In this document: positions 9,015 to 17,341 of the stretch, piece by piece
Layout: the number at the start of each line of letters is the position of its first letter
Position numbering within the stretch: the first letter of the stretch is position 1
Source of the DNA: Maribacter algarum (ex Zhang et al. 2020)
Lineage (GTDB): Bacteria; Bacteroidota; Bacteroidia; Flavobacteriales; Flavobacteriaceae
NCBI RefSeq assembly: GCF_005885635.1
Contig: NZ_VATY01000002.1
Coordinates: forward strand, 434,001 to 498,000
Length of the DNA: 64,000 bases
Direction of reading: 5' to 3'
Made by a program: the position numbers and the translations under genes
Notes under the pieces: model-generated
Databases searched by the model: none
Seen by the model: the letters and a program-made list of their open reading frames with translations, nothing else
What the model was told of the DNA's origin: nothing

Positions 9015-9659
9015 TCAAACTATTTCATTAATAATTTCTTTTTTCACTTCATGTCCTCCTTTAAAAATTTTTTGTTTTGCCTTTCCACGGAATAACTCTT
9101 TTATTCGGGCAGTTTCATATTTCATGACCTCACCAGTTAAGTACTGGTCTTTGTCTCCAACGATTACAGTAACTCCTGTTTCTTGATAGTTTAAAAATGT
9201 GAAGTTTTCCGGAGTTAGCTCTTTGGGAATTCCCCCAGCATAAAGAATCATCTTACTGCACTGTATTTTTCGCGAGGCAATCCATCGGGTGGCTATAGAA
9301 ACTCCTTGAGAGAATCCGAAAATAATCAGATTGCAATCCGCCGGAAATTCCTCCGCCGCATACACCGCGTCTAAATAGGCCAAAACATTGTTAGTTTCTA
9401 AAACTCGATTTTCCTTTGTCAACCAACTAGCACCCACATATTTGTATTCATTTTTCAAATAATATTTGGCTGGAGCTTGAGGAGCGATAATGTAATTTTC
9501 ATCGGGATTAAGCTCATCAAAATACCGAATAAAATATTTGCTTAGATAACCAATTCCATGAAGGACGACCCAAATATTCTTTGTTTTTTTTGTGAAACGA
9601 TTTAGGGTTTCATAGGTATTTGTAGTCTGGTAAGTGACCTGTTTTTCGTGTTTGTTCAT
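9015..9659 (-). CDS. Alpha/beta-hydrolase, carboxylesterase/phospholipase family
   Basis: 214 residues, a serine hydrolase of the small carboxylesterase type. The oxyanion loop HGIG is at residues 34-37 and the nucleophile elbow GFSQG is centred on Ser117. VGDKDQY supplies the acid (Asp169) and GGHEV the histidine (His203), so the triad is complete and correctly ordered. There is no signal peptide, so it is cytoplasmic. It heads the operon with the two GNAT genes and is divergent from the menaquinone genes. Substrates of this family are short acyl esters, lysophospholipids or acyl-proteins, and no choice can be made here. Confidence 0.88.
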   Translation of the reverse strand: MNKHEKQVTYQTTNTYETLNRFTKKTKNIWVVLHGIGYLSKYFIRYFDELNPDENYIIAPQAPAKYYLKNEYKYVGASWLTKENRVLETNNVLAYLDAVYAAEEFPADCNLIIFGFSQGVSIATRWIASRKIQCSKMILYAGGIPKELTPENFTFLNYQETGVTVIVGDKDQYLTGEVMKYETARIKELFRGKAKQKIFKGGHEVKKEIINEIV

Positions 9660-9729
9660 GGTTTTAAATCTATTATAAAAATAGACTCTTTATTGGATGT
9701 GTAATGCTTAATTTTACAAAAAAACTTTC

Positions 9730-10152
9730 ATGAACGAATACAAAGAGAAAATTCTCAAGGTATGTAACGAATCATCGACAAACACCTTGATGGAAACTTT
9801 GGAAATTGAATACATTGATGTAGGAGAGGATTTTTTGGTCGCAAAAATGCCTGTAAATCCAAGAGTTCACCAACCTGATGGTGTTTTACATGGTGGTGCC
9901 ACAGTGGCTCTTGCCGAAAGTGTTGGAAGTACAGCTTCCTATATTTTTATGGATGCGCAAAAAGTATTTGTTCGCGGAATTGAAATTGCCGCCAATCATG
10001 TAAAGAGTATTAAAGAAGGAGAAGTATTCGCTAAAGCCATAATCATACATAAAGGCCGTACAACGCAACTTTGGGAGATTAAGGTGACCGATACTGAGGG
10101 TAATTTGATTTCACTTTGCAAATTGACTACCATCTCTTTACCTAGAAAATAA
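9730..10152 (+). CDS. menI: 1,4-dihydroxy-2-naphthoyl-CoA hydrolase-type hotdog thioesterase
   Basis: 140-residue PaaI/EntH-type hotdog thioesterase. The core reads HQPDGVLHGGATVALAESVG, with the HGG motif at residues 54-56 and Glu63 at the catalytic position. The region after it, IEIAANHVKSIKEGEV, closely parallels Escherichia coli MenI (YdiI). Its position 1 bp ahead of the isochorismate synthase gene supports a role in menaquinone synthesis, removing CoA from 1,4-dihydroxy-2-naphthoyl-CoA before prenylation. A broader housekeeping acyl-CoA thioesterase role cannot be excluded. It appears to be the first gene of the menI-menF-menD-DUF2853 transcript, which ends at the hairpin near 13458. 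Confidence 0.8.
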   Translation: MNEYKEKILKVCNESSTNTLMETLEIEYIDVGEDFLVAKMPVNPRVHQPDGVLHGGATVALAESVGSTASYIFMDAQKVFVRGIEIAANHVKSIKEGEVFAKAIIIHKGRTTQLWEIKVTDTEGNLISLCKLTTISLPRK

Positions 10153-10153
10153 T

Positions 10154-11266
10154 ATGTTTTTTGAGCTTCTTAAAACTGTTGTTGATCAATATACCAAGGA
10201 GTTACCTTTTGTGGTGTATCGAAAACCTAAAGAAACTTCTGTTAAAGCTATTCTTCAGGAAGATTCAGATATTCGCTATGTAAAAGATTTTACGGAATCG
10301 GGATTTGTTTTTGCACCTTTTGATTCTCAAGAACCTTCAGTTTTAATGCAATCTGACACCAATATGTCCGAGGATTATTTTCCTCAATTCAAAACTACAT
10401 TTGAGTTAGGGAATTCCGTTCAGGTTAATCAATCCCGAAAAGCTCTTCATATCAACTTGATTGAGAAGGGAATCACCCATATCAAGCAAGGAGAATTCAA
10501 GAAAGTAGTGCTTTCCAGAAAAGTTGAAACGGAATGTGTGACCAGTCCTATTGATTTATTTCAAAAATTGTTGGATACATACAGGAATGCTTTTTGTTAT
10601 TTATGGTATCATCCAAAAATAGGAACCTGGCTGGGGGCAACACCAGAGATCTTATTAAAAACAGAAAATCAGGAGTTCACGACCATGTCTTTGGCGGGAA
10701 CAAAAAAATATGTAGCGGATAAAAGTCCTGAATGGGGAAACAAGGAATTTGAAGAGCAACAGCTGGTTACCGATTATATTTCAAATGTGCTCCAAAATTC
10801 CGTTTCAAATCTGAATATTGGAGAAAGAGAATCCATTCGTGCGGGTAATTTATGGCACCTAAGAACCAAACTTACCGGACGAATTGAAAAGGGGAATTTG
10901 GCAAGCATAGTTAAAGCTTTGCATCCGACCCCAGCGGTATGTGGTTTGCCAATGGAGTCCGCTAAAGACTTTATTCTAGGAAACGAAAACTACAATAGAG
11001 AATATTATACCGGATTTCTCGGCGAACTCAATATTAAATCTGAAAAAGACCGGACATCAAATTCAAGAAATCAAGAGAACAAAGCGTATCGGTCTATCAA
11101 AAATACAACTACACTTTTTGTTAATCTACGCTGTATGCAACTCAAGGGCACAAATGCCCAAATTTATGTAGGTGGAGGAGTGACCCAAGATTCCGAACCC
11201 GAAAAAGAATGGCGGGAGACGGTAGCGAAGAGCAAAACGATGCTACAAGTATTTGCTATAGATTAG
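10154..11266 (+). CDS. menF: Isochorismate synthase
   Basis: 370-residue chorismate-binding enzyme that converts chorismate to isochorismate, the first committed step of menaquinone synthesis. The chorismate-binding domain shows KKVVLSRKVE, FCYLWYHPKIGTWLGATPE, the 'MSLAGTKKY' strand, HPTPAVCGLP, and the C-terminal segment IYVGGGVTQDSEPEKEWRET. An N-terminal part of about 100 residues is shorter than in E. coli MenF, as is usual in flavobacteria. The gene starts 1 bp after menI and its product hands isochorismate to MenD encoded 50 bp downstream. Siderophore use (EntC) is formally possible, but no siderophore genes are nearby. Confidence 0.95.
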   Translation: MFFELLKTVVDQYTKELPFVVYRKPKETSVKAILQEDSDIRYVKDFTESGFVFAPFDSQEPSVLMQSDTNMSEDYFPQFKTTFELGNSVQVNQSRKALHINLIEKGITHIKQGEFKKVVLSRKVETECVTSPIDLFQKLLDTYRNAFCYLWYHPKIGTWLGATPEILLKTENQEFTTMSLAGTKKYVADKSPEWGNKEFEEQQLVTDYISNVLQNSVSNLNIGERESIRAGNLWHLRTKLTGRIEKGNLASIVKALHPTPAVCGLPMESAKDFILGNENYNREYYTGFLGELNIKSEKDRTSNSRNQENKAYRSIKNTTTLFVNLRCMQLKGTNAQIYVGGGVTQDSEPEKEWRETVAKSKTMLQVFAID

Positions 11267-11316
11267 AATTACATTCTATTGGGTTACTAATTCTTTGCGT
11301 TGTATTTTTGTGTTCA

Positions 11317-13059
11317 ATGAAATACTCCAGTATTCACGCTGCACAATCGGTTGTGGCGCATTGTAAGGCAAAAGGCGTTCAGAATATTGTGATATCGCCT
11401 GGTTCCCGAAATGCTCCCTTGACCATTGGCTTTACTGAGGATTCTTATTTCAAATGTTTTAGTATTGTAGATGAGCGATGCGCTGCTTTTTTCGCTTTGG
11501 GAATAGCACAGCAGCTGCGAGAACCCGTAGCGGTGGTTTGTACTTCTGGAAGTGCGTTGTTAAATTATTACCCTGCAGTTACAGAGGCTTTTTATAGCGA
11601 TATTCCTTTAGTGGTTATTTCCGCGGATAGACCTAGTTATAAAATTGATGTTGGTGATGGACAAACCATTCGGCAAGATGATGTTTTTCATAGGCATATA
11701 GGGTATTCTGCTAATTTAAAACAAGATGTAAATCATGCGCTTGATCGTATTGAAAGATATGCGCCTGAACTTCTAAAAAATACACAAAAGGATATTCAAG
11801 GTTACAACGATGCTGAGCTCAACAAAGCATTGGAAACCGCGATTACAACCGGTCTGCCTGTTCATATTAATGTTCGTTTTGAGGAGCCATTATACAACAG
11901 GTTGGCCGAACCTTCAGTTTCGCCTGAGATAAAGGATATCAAAGAACCTGAGGCACGAGGTTTGGAACATATTCCCAATTGCGCTGAAATATGGAACGCT
12001 TCCGTAAAGAAGTTGGTTTTAGTAGGGGTAAATGACCCCAATAAAATCGAACAGGAATTTTTAGATCTTCTTGGAAATGACCCTTCTGTAATTGTACTTA
12101 CCGAAACAACTTCTAATTTGCATCACTCAAATTTCTTCCCAAGTGTGGATAGTATCATTGCACCGATTGAGAAATCCGAGGAAAAAGAAAAACTGTTCTT
12201 AGAACTACAGCCTGATGTGCTTCTAACTTTTGGTGGACTAATTGTTTCAAAGAAAATTAAAGCATTCCTAAGAGAATACAAGCCCGCGCATCATTGGCAT
12301 ATTGATCCGGTGAAAGCGTACGATACTTTTTTTTCGTTGTCAATCCATTTCAAAATGAATGTCAATACTTTTTTTGGAAGATTTAAAAATATACTTCAAA
12401 ATACTTCTTCTAGTGCGTATTTTCGCAATTGGAATTCCGTAAGGCAGCGATATGAACTGAAACGCAAGGAGTATGTTGAGCAAATCGGCTTCTCAGATAT
12501 GCTTGCCTTTCATCGTATTAGCGAAAGTGTACCCGAGAATTATCAATTGCAATTGGCTAACAGCTCTACTATTCGCTATGCCCAACTATTTGATTTAAAC
12601 CCTTCATTACAGGTTTTTTGCAATAGAGGAACAAGTGGTATTGATGGAAGTACTTCCACAGCTATTGGGGCTTCAATATATAAAGACATTCCGACTTTGT
12701 TTATCACCGGTGACTTAAGTTTCTTATACGACAGCAATGGTTTGTGGAACGAATATATAAGAGCCGACTTTCGAATAATAGTCATCAACAATGACGGCGG
12801 TGGTATCTTTAGAATACTGCCAGGGAAAGAAAACACGGCAAAATTTGAAAGATTTTTTGAAACAAAACATAATCTTAATGTAAGAAAATACTGTGAACTG
12901 TTTAACTTTGAATATTTTTTTGCGGACTCAGAAAACGGTCTAAACTTTGCCACCTCTGCTTTTTACGAACCTTCCGAACGCCCGAGATTATTGGAGGTTT
13001 CAACTCCTAGAATATTGAATGATAAAATTTTGCTCGGTTATTTCGATTTTATATCTTAG
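11317..13059 (+). CDS. menD: SEPHCHC synthase (2-succinyl-5-enolpyruvyl-6-hydroxy-3-cyclohexene-1-carboxylate synthase)
   Basis: 580-residue ThDP-dependent enzyme joining isochorismate and 2-oxoglutarate in menaquinone synthesis. The start MKYSSIHAAQSVVAHC at 11317 is chosen; a longer frame from 11209 would overlap menF by 58 bp and adds a sequence that does not belong to the family. Visible motifs are IVISPGSRNAPLTIGF, VDERCAAFFALGIAQ with the ThDP-activating Glu, CTSGSALLNYYPAV, and the metal/ThDP site GDLSFLYDSNGLW followed by NNDGGGIFRILPG. TATTTTTG sits at 11303-11310, just before the start, and may be an internal promoter. Confidence 0.97.
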   Translation: MKYSSIHAAQSVVAHCKAKGVQNIVISPGSRNAPLTIGFTEDSYFKCFSIVDERCAAFFALGIAQQLREPVAVVCTSGSALLNYYPAVTEAFYSDIPLVVISADRPSYKIDVGDGQTIRQDDVFHRHIGYSANLKQDVNHALDRIERYAPELLKNTQKDIQGYNDAELNKALETAITTGLPVHINVRFEEPLYNRLAEPSVSPEIKDIKEPEARGLEHIPNCAEIWNASVKKLVLVGVNDPNKIEQEFLDLLGNDPSVIVLTETTSNLHHSNFFPSVDSIIAPIEKSEEKEKLFLELQPDVLLTFGGLIVSKKIKAFLREYKPAHHWHIDPVKAYDTFFSLSIHFKMNVNTFFGRFKNILQNTSSSAYFRNWNSVRQRYELKRKEYVEQIGFSDMLAFHRISESVPENYQLQLANSSTIRYAQLFDLNPSLQVFCNRGTSGIDGSTSTAIGASIYKDIPTLFITGDLSFLYDSNGLWNEYIRADFRIIVINNDGGGIFRILPGKENTAKFERFFETKHNLNVRKYCELFNFEYFFADSENGLNFATSAFYEPSERPRLLEVSTPRILNDKILLGYFDFIS

Positions 13060-13094
13060 AGTTTTATTAACCATTATATTGAACACTAACTATT

Positions 13095-13433
13095 ATGAGT
13101 AAAAGAGACGATCTAATCGTAAAGTACGCTGCAGACATTAAAGACAAATTCGGGGAAAGTGCAAATATGGATTTACTTACAAAAGTAACCATTGGTCTTG
13201 GACCCTCTATTTATAACATTGATGCCTCGAAAGTATCAGGTTCAGACGAAAAGGAACTTGAAACTGTGAAAAACAACTATTTGATTAAGAAGCTTGGAAT
13301 GAGTGATAGTCCAAAATTAATGGACGGCATAAAAGCCGTTATGGACAAATATGGCTCTGCTAACAGAAACAAGCATAGAGCTGTGGTATATTACATGCTC
13401 TGTAAGCACTTCAATAAGGAATCTGTTTATTAG
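13095..13433 (+). CDS. DUF2853 family protein
   Basis: 112-residue small cytosolic helical protein. It begins MSKRDDLIVKYAADIKDKFG and ends AVVYYMLCKHFNKESVY, the layout of the DUF2853 family that is widespread in flavobacteria. It is 35 bp downstream of menD and upstream of a terminator, so it is most likely the last gene of the men transcript. No function is known for the family. In flavobacterial genomes it commonly lies between menD and menB, but here no menB follows. This conserved placement is recalled, not tested here. Confidence 0.85.
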   Translation: MSKRDDLIVKYAADIKDKFGESANMDLLTKVTIGLGPSIYNIDASKVSGSDEKELETVKNNYLIKKLGMSDSPKLMDGIKAVMDKYGSANRNKHRAVVYYMLCKHFNKESVY

Positions 13434-13457
13434 AAAGATTCTAACGCCTAAATTTTT

Positions 13458-13488
13458 AAAGCCATTCTTTTTATAGAATGGCTTTTTT
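13458..13488 (+). terminator. Rho-independent terminator after the menI-menF-menD-DUF2853 unit
   Basis: AAAGCCATTCT (13458-13468) pairs perfectly with AGAATGGCTTT (13475-13485) around a six-base loop, and a T run follows. It separates the men genes from the S1-domain gene. Confidence 0.9.
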
Positions 13489-13520
13489 AATATCTGATAG
13501 TCTTAATCGCGTATTAAATG

Positions 13521-13528
13521 TATTTTTG
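13521..13528 (+). promoter_or_regulatory. -7 promoter element TATTTTTG
   Basis: TATTTTTG matches the Bacteroidota -7 consensus TAnnTTTG. It ends four bases before the ATG at 13533, so the transcript would be leaderless or nearly so. An in-frame ATG at 13518 overlaps this element, which argues for the downstream start. Confidence 0.5.
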
Positions 13529-13532
13529 CCAG

Positions 13533-14363
13533 ATGATACGATTAGGAGAATACAATACCCTTGAAATACTCAGAAGTACGAGTGTAGGTCTTTTTTTAGG
13601 AGATGGTGAAGGCAATGATATTTTGCTTCCGAACAAATATGTCCCTGAGGCATATGAGATAGGAGACAAGTTAGAGGTTTTTTGTTATCTCGATTATGAT
13701 GAACGTCCAGTGGCGACGAACCTAGAACCTGGTATTTTGGTTAATGAGTTCCAACTTCTCAAGGTAGTTGATGTAAATGAATATGGAGCGTTTTTAGATT
13801 GGGGATTGGAAAAACATCTTCTAGTGCCTTTTAGAGAACAGCGAAGTAAGATGCAAGAAGGACAATGGTATGTTGTTTTTTGTTTTTTGGATAAAAAAAG
13901 CAACCGTTTGGTAGCATCGAATAAGTTAGACAGATTTGTAAGCAATGACGAACTTACAGTTAGAGTCCGTGAAAAAGTAGATTTGATTATTACTAGGCAA
14001 ACGGACTTAGGGTGGGAAGTTATTATAAACAACACCCACAAAGGATTGGTATATTTTAATGAAGTTTTTAAAGAAATTGCAATTGGTGATGTAATGCCAG
14101 GTATTATTAAAGGAATAAGGAGCGATAACAAAATTGATGTTTCTTTACAACCTTTGGGAGAAAAGATATTAGAACCGGCTGCGAATAAAATTTACGAAAC
14201 CCTTGAGGCTCATGGCGGCTATCTTCCTTTGCATGATAAATCAGATCCAGAGGCGATACGTCAAGAACTTCAGATGAGTAAAAAGACATTTAAGAAGGGC
14301 ATAGGTACGTTATATAAGGCAAGAAAAATTGAAATTAAGAACGATGGAATTCATGCGCTTTGA
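13533..14363 (+). CDS. S1 RNA-binding domain protein, CvfB family
   Basis: About 276 residues beginning MIRLGEYNTLEILRST. The layout is that of CvfB/YitL: two N-terminal S1/OB-like domains (segments 'VGLFLGDGEGNDILLPNKY' and 'VDVNEYGAFLDWGLEKHLLV'), a third 'HKGLVYFNEVFKEIAIGD' near residue 170, and a C-terminal winged-helix part around 'MSKKTFKKGIGTLYKARK'. It is expected to bind RNA. In Staphylococcus, CvfB affects virulence gene expression, but the role in Bacteroidota is unknown. It sits among menaquinone genes without an evident functional link. Confidence 0.85.
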   Translation: MIRLGEYNTLEILRSTSVGLFLGDGEGNDILLPNKYVPEAYEIGDKLEVFCYLDYDERPVATNLEPGILVNEFQLLKVVDVNEYGAFLDWGLEKHLLVPFREQRSKMQEGQWYVVFCFLDKKSNRLVASNKLDRFVSNDELTVRVREKVDLIITRQTDLGWEVIINNTHKGLVYFNEVFKEIAIGDVMPGIIKGIRSDNKIDVSLQPLGEKILEPAANKIYETLEAHGGYLPLHDKSDPEAIRQELQMSKKTFKKGIGTLYKARKIEIKNDGIHAL

Positions 14364-14556
14364 GATTGTTAATAAAAAGGACGGGCATTTGGTCGATAAG
14401 CAAATGGAAATCAATGAGCTAAAATACATTTAACAACGTTTTTTCTTTGATAGACCACTAAAAATTCTATTTTTACAACATTGATGTATACTATTTAATA
14501 ACAGTCCCTGTATTTTGATTAACTTTAACGAGAAACACCCCCTAAAACTCAACTAA

Positions 14557-15159
14557 ATGCCATTCATAGAAGAAAGCGATTTACTCGAATTGCACAAGGA
14601 TATTGACAAGGCGCAAATCATAAATGAACGTCTCTTAGATCAAATAAAAATTAAGAATAAAGAGCTGAAATCGAGTAAAATTCAGCGGAATGTCTTAGGT
14701 GCTACAACCGGTCTTTTTATCTTTGGCCTTCTGGGACTTTTCTTATTCAACGCAGGAAGACTAAGTAACCCCAATAACTTAGAGCAACAAAATAACTTAT
14801 TGGTTTCCATTGATAGTCTTGACGCTATTAAAGTTAGAATCGACAATTTGAGAGAGCAAAACCAAGAATTGAGTTTGGTAAAGGAATTCTACTTGGCAAA
14901 AAATTTCTTGGAGAAAGAAAAAGTATATTCTGTTCAAGTTAAATCATTTGTAGATAATAACGTGACGCTGGCTTCAGAAGCACTTACCAATACACTATTT
15001 GTAAAGACCAATCCATTTTATTCCTATTCATTAGGAAATTTCGAGACACTTAAGGAAGCCCAATTGTTTAGAAAGCAATTGGTAGACATTGGCTTTAAAG
15101 ATGCCTTCGTGGCTTCTTATAAAGAGGGGAAAAGAATTCAAATCGAAGATCCGTATTAA
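14557..15159 (+). CDS. Membrane-anchored SPOR-like protein with coiled coil
   Basis: 200 residues. An N-terminal cytosolic coiled-coil segment (residues about 5-40) is followed by one transmembrane helix (LGATTGLFIFGLLGLFLFN, residues about 48-66). A second coiled-coil stretch comes next (about 75-120). The C-terminal domain of about 75 residues, containing 'VYSVQVKSFVDN' and 'YSLGNFETLKEAQLFRKQL', has the SPOR pattern of repeated beta-alpha-beta units. SPOR domains bind peptidoglycan stripped of stem peptides at division sites, so an envelope or division role is possible. It ends 2 bp before menA, implying cotranscription. Confidence 0.75.
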   Translation: MPFIEESDLLELHKDIDKAQIINERLLDQIKIKNKELKSSKIQRNVLGATTGLFIFGLLGLFLFNAGRLSNPNNLEQQNNLLVSIDSLDAIKVRIDNLREQNQELSLVKEFYLAKNFLEKEKVYSVQVKSFVDNNVTLASEALTNTLFVKTNPFYSYSLGNFETLKEAQLFRKQLVDIGFKDAFVASYKEGKRIQIEDPY

Positions 15160-15161
15160 TT

Positions 15162-16064
15162 TTGTCCAAGATTGCTGCATGGTTAAACGCGGCTAGATTA
15201 AGAACACTTCCGTTATCGGTTTCAGGTGTTTTTGTCGGCACGGCACTTGCCAATTTCTACGGAAAAAATGACTCACTAATATTCATTCTAGCTTTGTTAA
15301 CAACAATAGGTTTTCAAGTTACATCTAATTTCGCCAACGATTATGGTGATGGTGTCAAGGGCACGGATAACGAGGACAGAATAGGTCCTAAGAGAGCCTT
15401 CCAGAGTGGATTGCTCACACGGACAGAACTCAAAAATGGGATAATTATTTCAGTTGCGATTTGTCTGGTTTTGGTGGCGTCAGTACTTTATTTTTCATTT
15501 GGAATCGAAAACATAGAATATTTTGCATTATTTGGCGTTCTAGGATTTCTTAGTATTTGGGCGGCGATAAAATACACAGTAGGTAAATCTGCATATGGAT
15601 ACAAGGGATTGGGCGATATTTTCGTTTTTCTCTTCTTTGGATTACTAGCTGTTTTAGGATCTTTGTTTTTGTATACAAAGTTTATAACTGTCTCTGCTTT
15701 GCTTCCAGCTATTTCTGTTGGACTGCTGAGTACTGGAGTTTTAAATTTGAACAACCTTAGGGATTTTGAGTCCGATAGAAAGGCAAATAAAAACACAATG
15801 ATTGTAAAAATGGGGTTTCAAAGTGGTAAAAAGTATCACTACGCTCTTATTGTTATGGCTTTTATATCCATGCTATTTTTTATTGTCTTCAATGCACAAG
15901 CGTGGTATCAAGCTATTCCGTTAGTTGCTTTTGTACCAGTGTTTATACATATTAGAAAAGTAAGTAGGACTAAAGAACCTGTATTGCTAGATCCCGAATT
16001 AAAAAAACTGGCTTTAAGTACGTTTCTCTTGGCCATACTGTTTTATATAACATTAATTAACTAG
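15162..16064 (+). CDS. menA: 1,4-dihydroxy-2-naphthoate octaprenyltransferase
   Basis: 300-residue UbiA-superfamily membrane enzyme that attaches the polyprenyl tail to 1,4-dihydroxy-2-naphthoate. The two aspartate-rich motifs are visible: NFANDYGDGVKGTDNEDR near residue 60 and LNNLRDFESDRKANKNT near residue 195. About eight hydrophobic helices span the protein. The start is TTG at 15162 (protein SKIAAWLNAARLRTLPLS), because no ATG or GTG lies at a suitable place and the N-terminus fits the family. The gene is 2 bp after the SPOR-like gene and is followed 31 bp later by the LytTR regulator. Confidence 0.95.
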   Translation: MSKIAAWLNAARLRTLPLSVSGVFVGTALANFYGKNDSLIFILALLTTIGFQVTSNFANDYGDGVKGTDNEDRIGPKRAFQSGLLTRTELKNGIIISVAICLVLVASVLYFSFGIENIEYFALFGVLGFLSIWAAIKYTVGKSAYGYKGLGDIFVFLFFGLLAVLGSLFLYTKFITVSALLPAISVGLLSTGVLNLNNLRDFESDRKANKNTMIVKMGFQSGKKYHYALIVMAFISMLFFIVFNAQAWYQAIPLVAFVPVFIHIRKVSRTKEPVLLDPELKKLALSTFLLAILFYITLIN

Positions 16065-16095
16065 AAGAAGTCTAACCATCTAAACCGCAACGACC

Positions 16096-16851
16096 TTGGA
16101 ACAACCTATTAGAATACTTATCGTAGAAGACAATGTAATCATTGCCGACGATATGCAGTCTATGCTAGAAGAAATTGGTTATGAGATTGTAGATAATGTA
16201 ATTGTCTATGAGCAAGCCGAAGAAGTCTTAAAAACCCAACAAGTAGACCTTGTCTTAATTGATATTATACTTGCCTCAGATAAAACTGGTATCGATTTGG
16301 GTAAGCACATCCGTGAAAACTATGATATTCCTTTCATATTCGTTACCTCTAACTCCGATAGAGCTACAGTAGAAAATGCAAAAACCGTGAAGCCAAATGG
16401 TTATTTGGTAAAACCTTTTGAACAACAAGACCTCTACACTTCGATTGAAATAGCACTTTCAAATTTCACATACGGTACAGGAGAGAAAGGAAATAATACC
16501 CCTATTACGCAAGATGATGTGCCGATGTCGAATTCTGTTTTAAAAGATTCTATTTTCGTCAAGAAGCAACATCTGTACTATCGCATTCAGTTTGGTGATA
16601 TTCAATTTATCAAAGCTGATAATGTTTATTTGGAGGTAAATACGGTAGATAAGAAATTCTTGGTACGTTCTCCTTTAAAGGATTATCTTGAGAAACTTCC
16701 AAAGAATAAATTCTATAGAGCGCACAAATCATATATTGTAAATGTTGATCACATTGATGCCATAAATTCCAAAGATATTATGATAAATAATAATTTAATT
16801 CCAATATCTAAAGATTTTAAAGAGTTCATTATTTCGGCTATGAATTCTTAG
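16096..16851 (+). CDS. LytTR-family response regulator
   Basis: 251-residue two-component regulator. The receiver domain occupies residues 1-125 with acidic pocket E11/D12, phospho-acceptor Asp56 in LVLIDIILAS, and the conserved Lys in GYLVKPFEQQD. A linker is followed by a LytTR DNA-binding domain (about 150-250) with 'LYYRIQFGDIQFIKADNVYLEV' and 'FYRAHKSYIVNVDHID'. The start codon is TTG (16096), giving the expected EQPIRILIVEDN N-terminus. It lies upstream of the TPR histidine kinase, its probable partner, but a terminator and 490 bp separate them. Targets are probably envelope or self-regulated genes; none can be identified. Confidence 0.92.
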   Translation: MEQPIRILIVEDNVIIADDMQSMLEEIGYEIVDNVIVYEQAEEVLKTQQVDLVLIDIILASDKTGIDLGKHIRENYDIPFIFVTSNSDRATVENAKTVKPNGYLVKPFEQQDLYTSIEIALSNFTYGTGEKGNNTPITQDDVPMSNSVLKDSIFVKKQHLYYRIQFGDIQFIKADNVYLEVNTVDKKFLVRSPLKDYLEKLPKNKFYRAHKSYIVNVDHIDAINSKDIMINNNLIPISKDFKEFIISAMNS

Positions 16852-16881
16852 CGAAAAAGTTTGATCTTTCTAATAATATTA

Positions 16882-16905
16882 GGAACCAGAAATGGTTCCT
16901 TTTTT
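16882..16905 (+). terminator. Rho-independent terminator after the LytTR regulator
   Basis: GGAACCA (16882-16888) and TGGTTCC (16893-16899) form a perfect 7-bp stem closed by the stable tetraloop GAAA. Six T follow. Confidence 0.93.
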
Positions 16906-17341
16906 ATGCTGAAATCTTAAAATTTGAGTATTTGCAAATCTTTGAAAGCTCCATGAAATGCACATATATCCGATAAAATACAAACATTTCTGAAGAATTT
17001 GATTTTCACAACAAAAAACAGGCCTTACACAACATTATCCCAGTTTTTTAAAAGCATTGTAATATTTTTGAAAAACCTAAAAAGGTGTCCCAGACCTTAT
17101 CCTTAATTTTAGTTGAATTTAATTGTAAAGGCTGTGTACTTGGTTGTACGGCTTTTTTTGGTTAAATAATATTTTAACCAAAACGATTGATTGCTGTGAT
17201 AATCGAATGATTTTGAACCGAATATTAGAGAACACAATCGGGAGTATAATTCTACGTTTTAGTAAGACCATAAGATTTACTCAAAACAGAATTTACCGAA
17301 AGCAACATACCAAGTAGATTTGGTATTGATTGAATAAGAAT
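16906..17341. other. Long AT-rich spacer upstream of the histidine kinase gene
   Basis: No credible protein gene is present in these 436 bases. Notable contents are a short hairpin AAGGT/ACCTT at 17082-17098, an 11-bp perfect inverted repeat at 17156-17183 (listed separately), and a TAGATTTG -7 promoter element at 17315-17322 before the kinase start. The length and structure suggest a regulated leader or operator region. Confidence 0.5.
17156..17183. repeat. 11-bp perfect inverted repeat, possible operator
   Basis: TTTTGGTTAAA (17156-17166) and TTTAACCAAAA (17173-17183) are exact reverse complements around the six bases TAATAT. It is about 130 bases upstream of the predicted kinase promoter. 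It could be a dimeric regulator site. A terminator is less likely, since the stem is AT-rich. Confidence 0.55.

Noticed and set aside
11209-11316. N-terminal extension of menD by 36 residues
   Set aside because: It overlaps menF in another frame, is not like MenD, and the ATG at 11317 gives the family N-terminus.
13518-13532. Upstream ATG for the CvfB-like gene
   Set aside because: The ATG lies directly on the TATTTTTG promoter element, so it would not be transcribed.
14353-14433. Short 26-codon frame overlapping the end of the CvfB-like gene
   Set aside because: It is short, has no recognisable sequence and no promoter or coding support.
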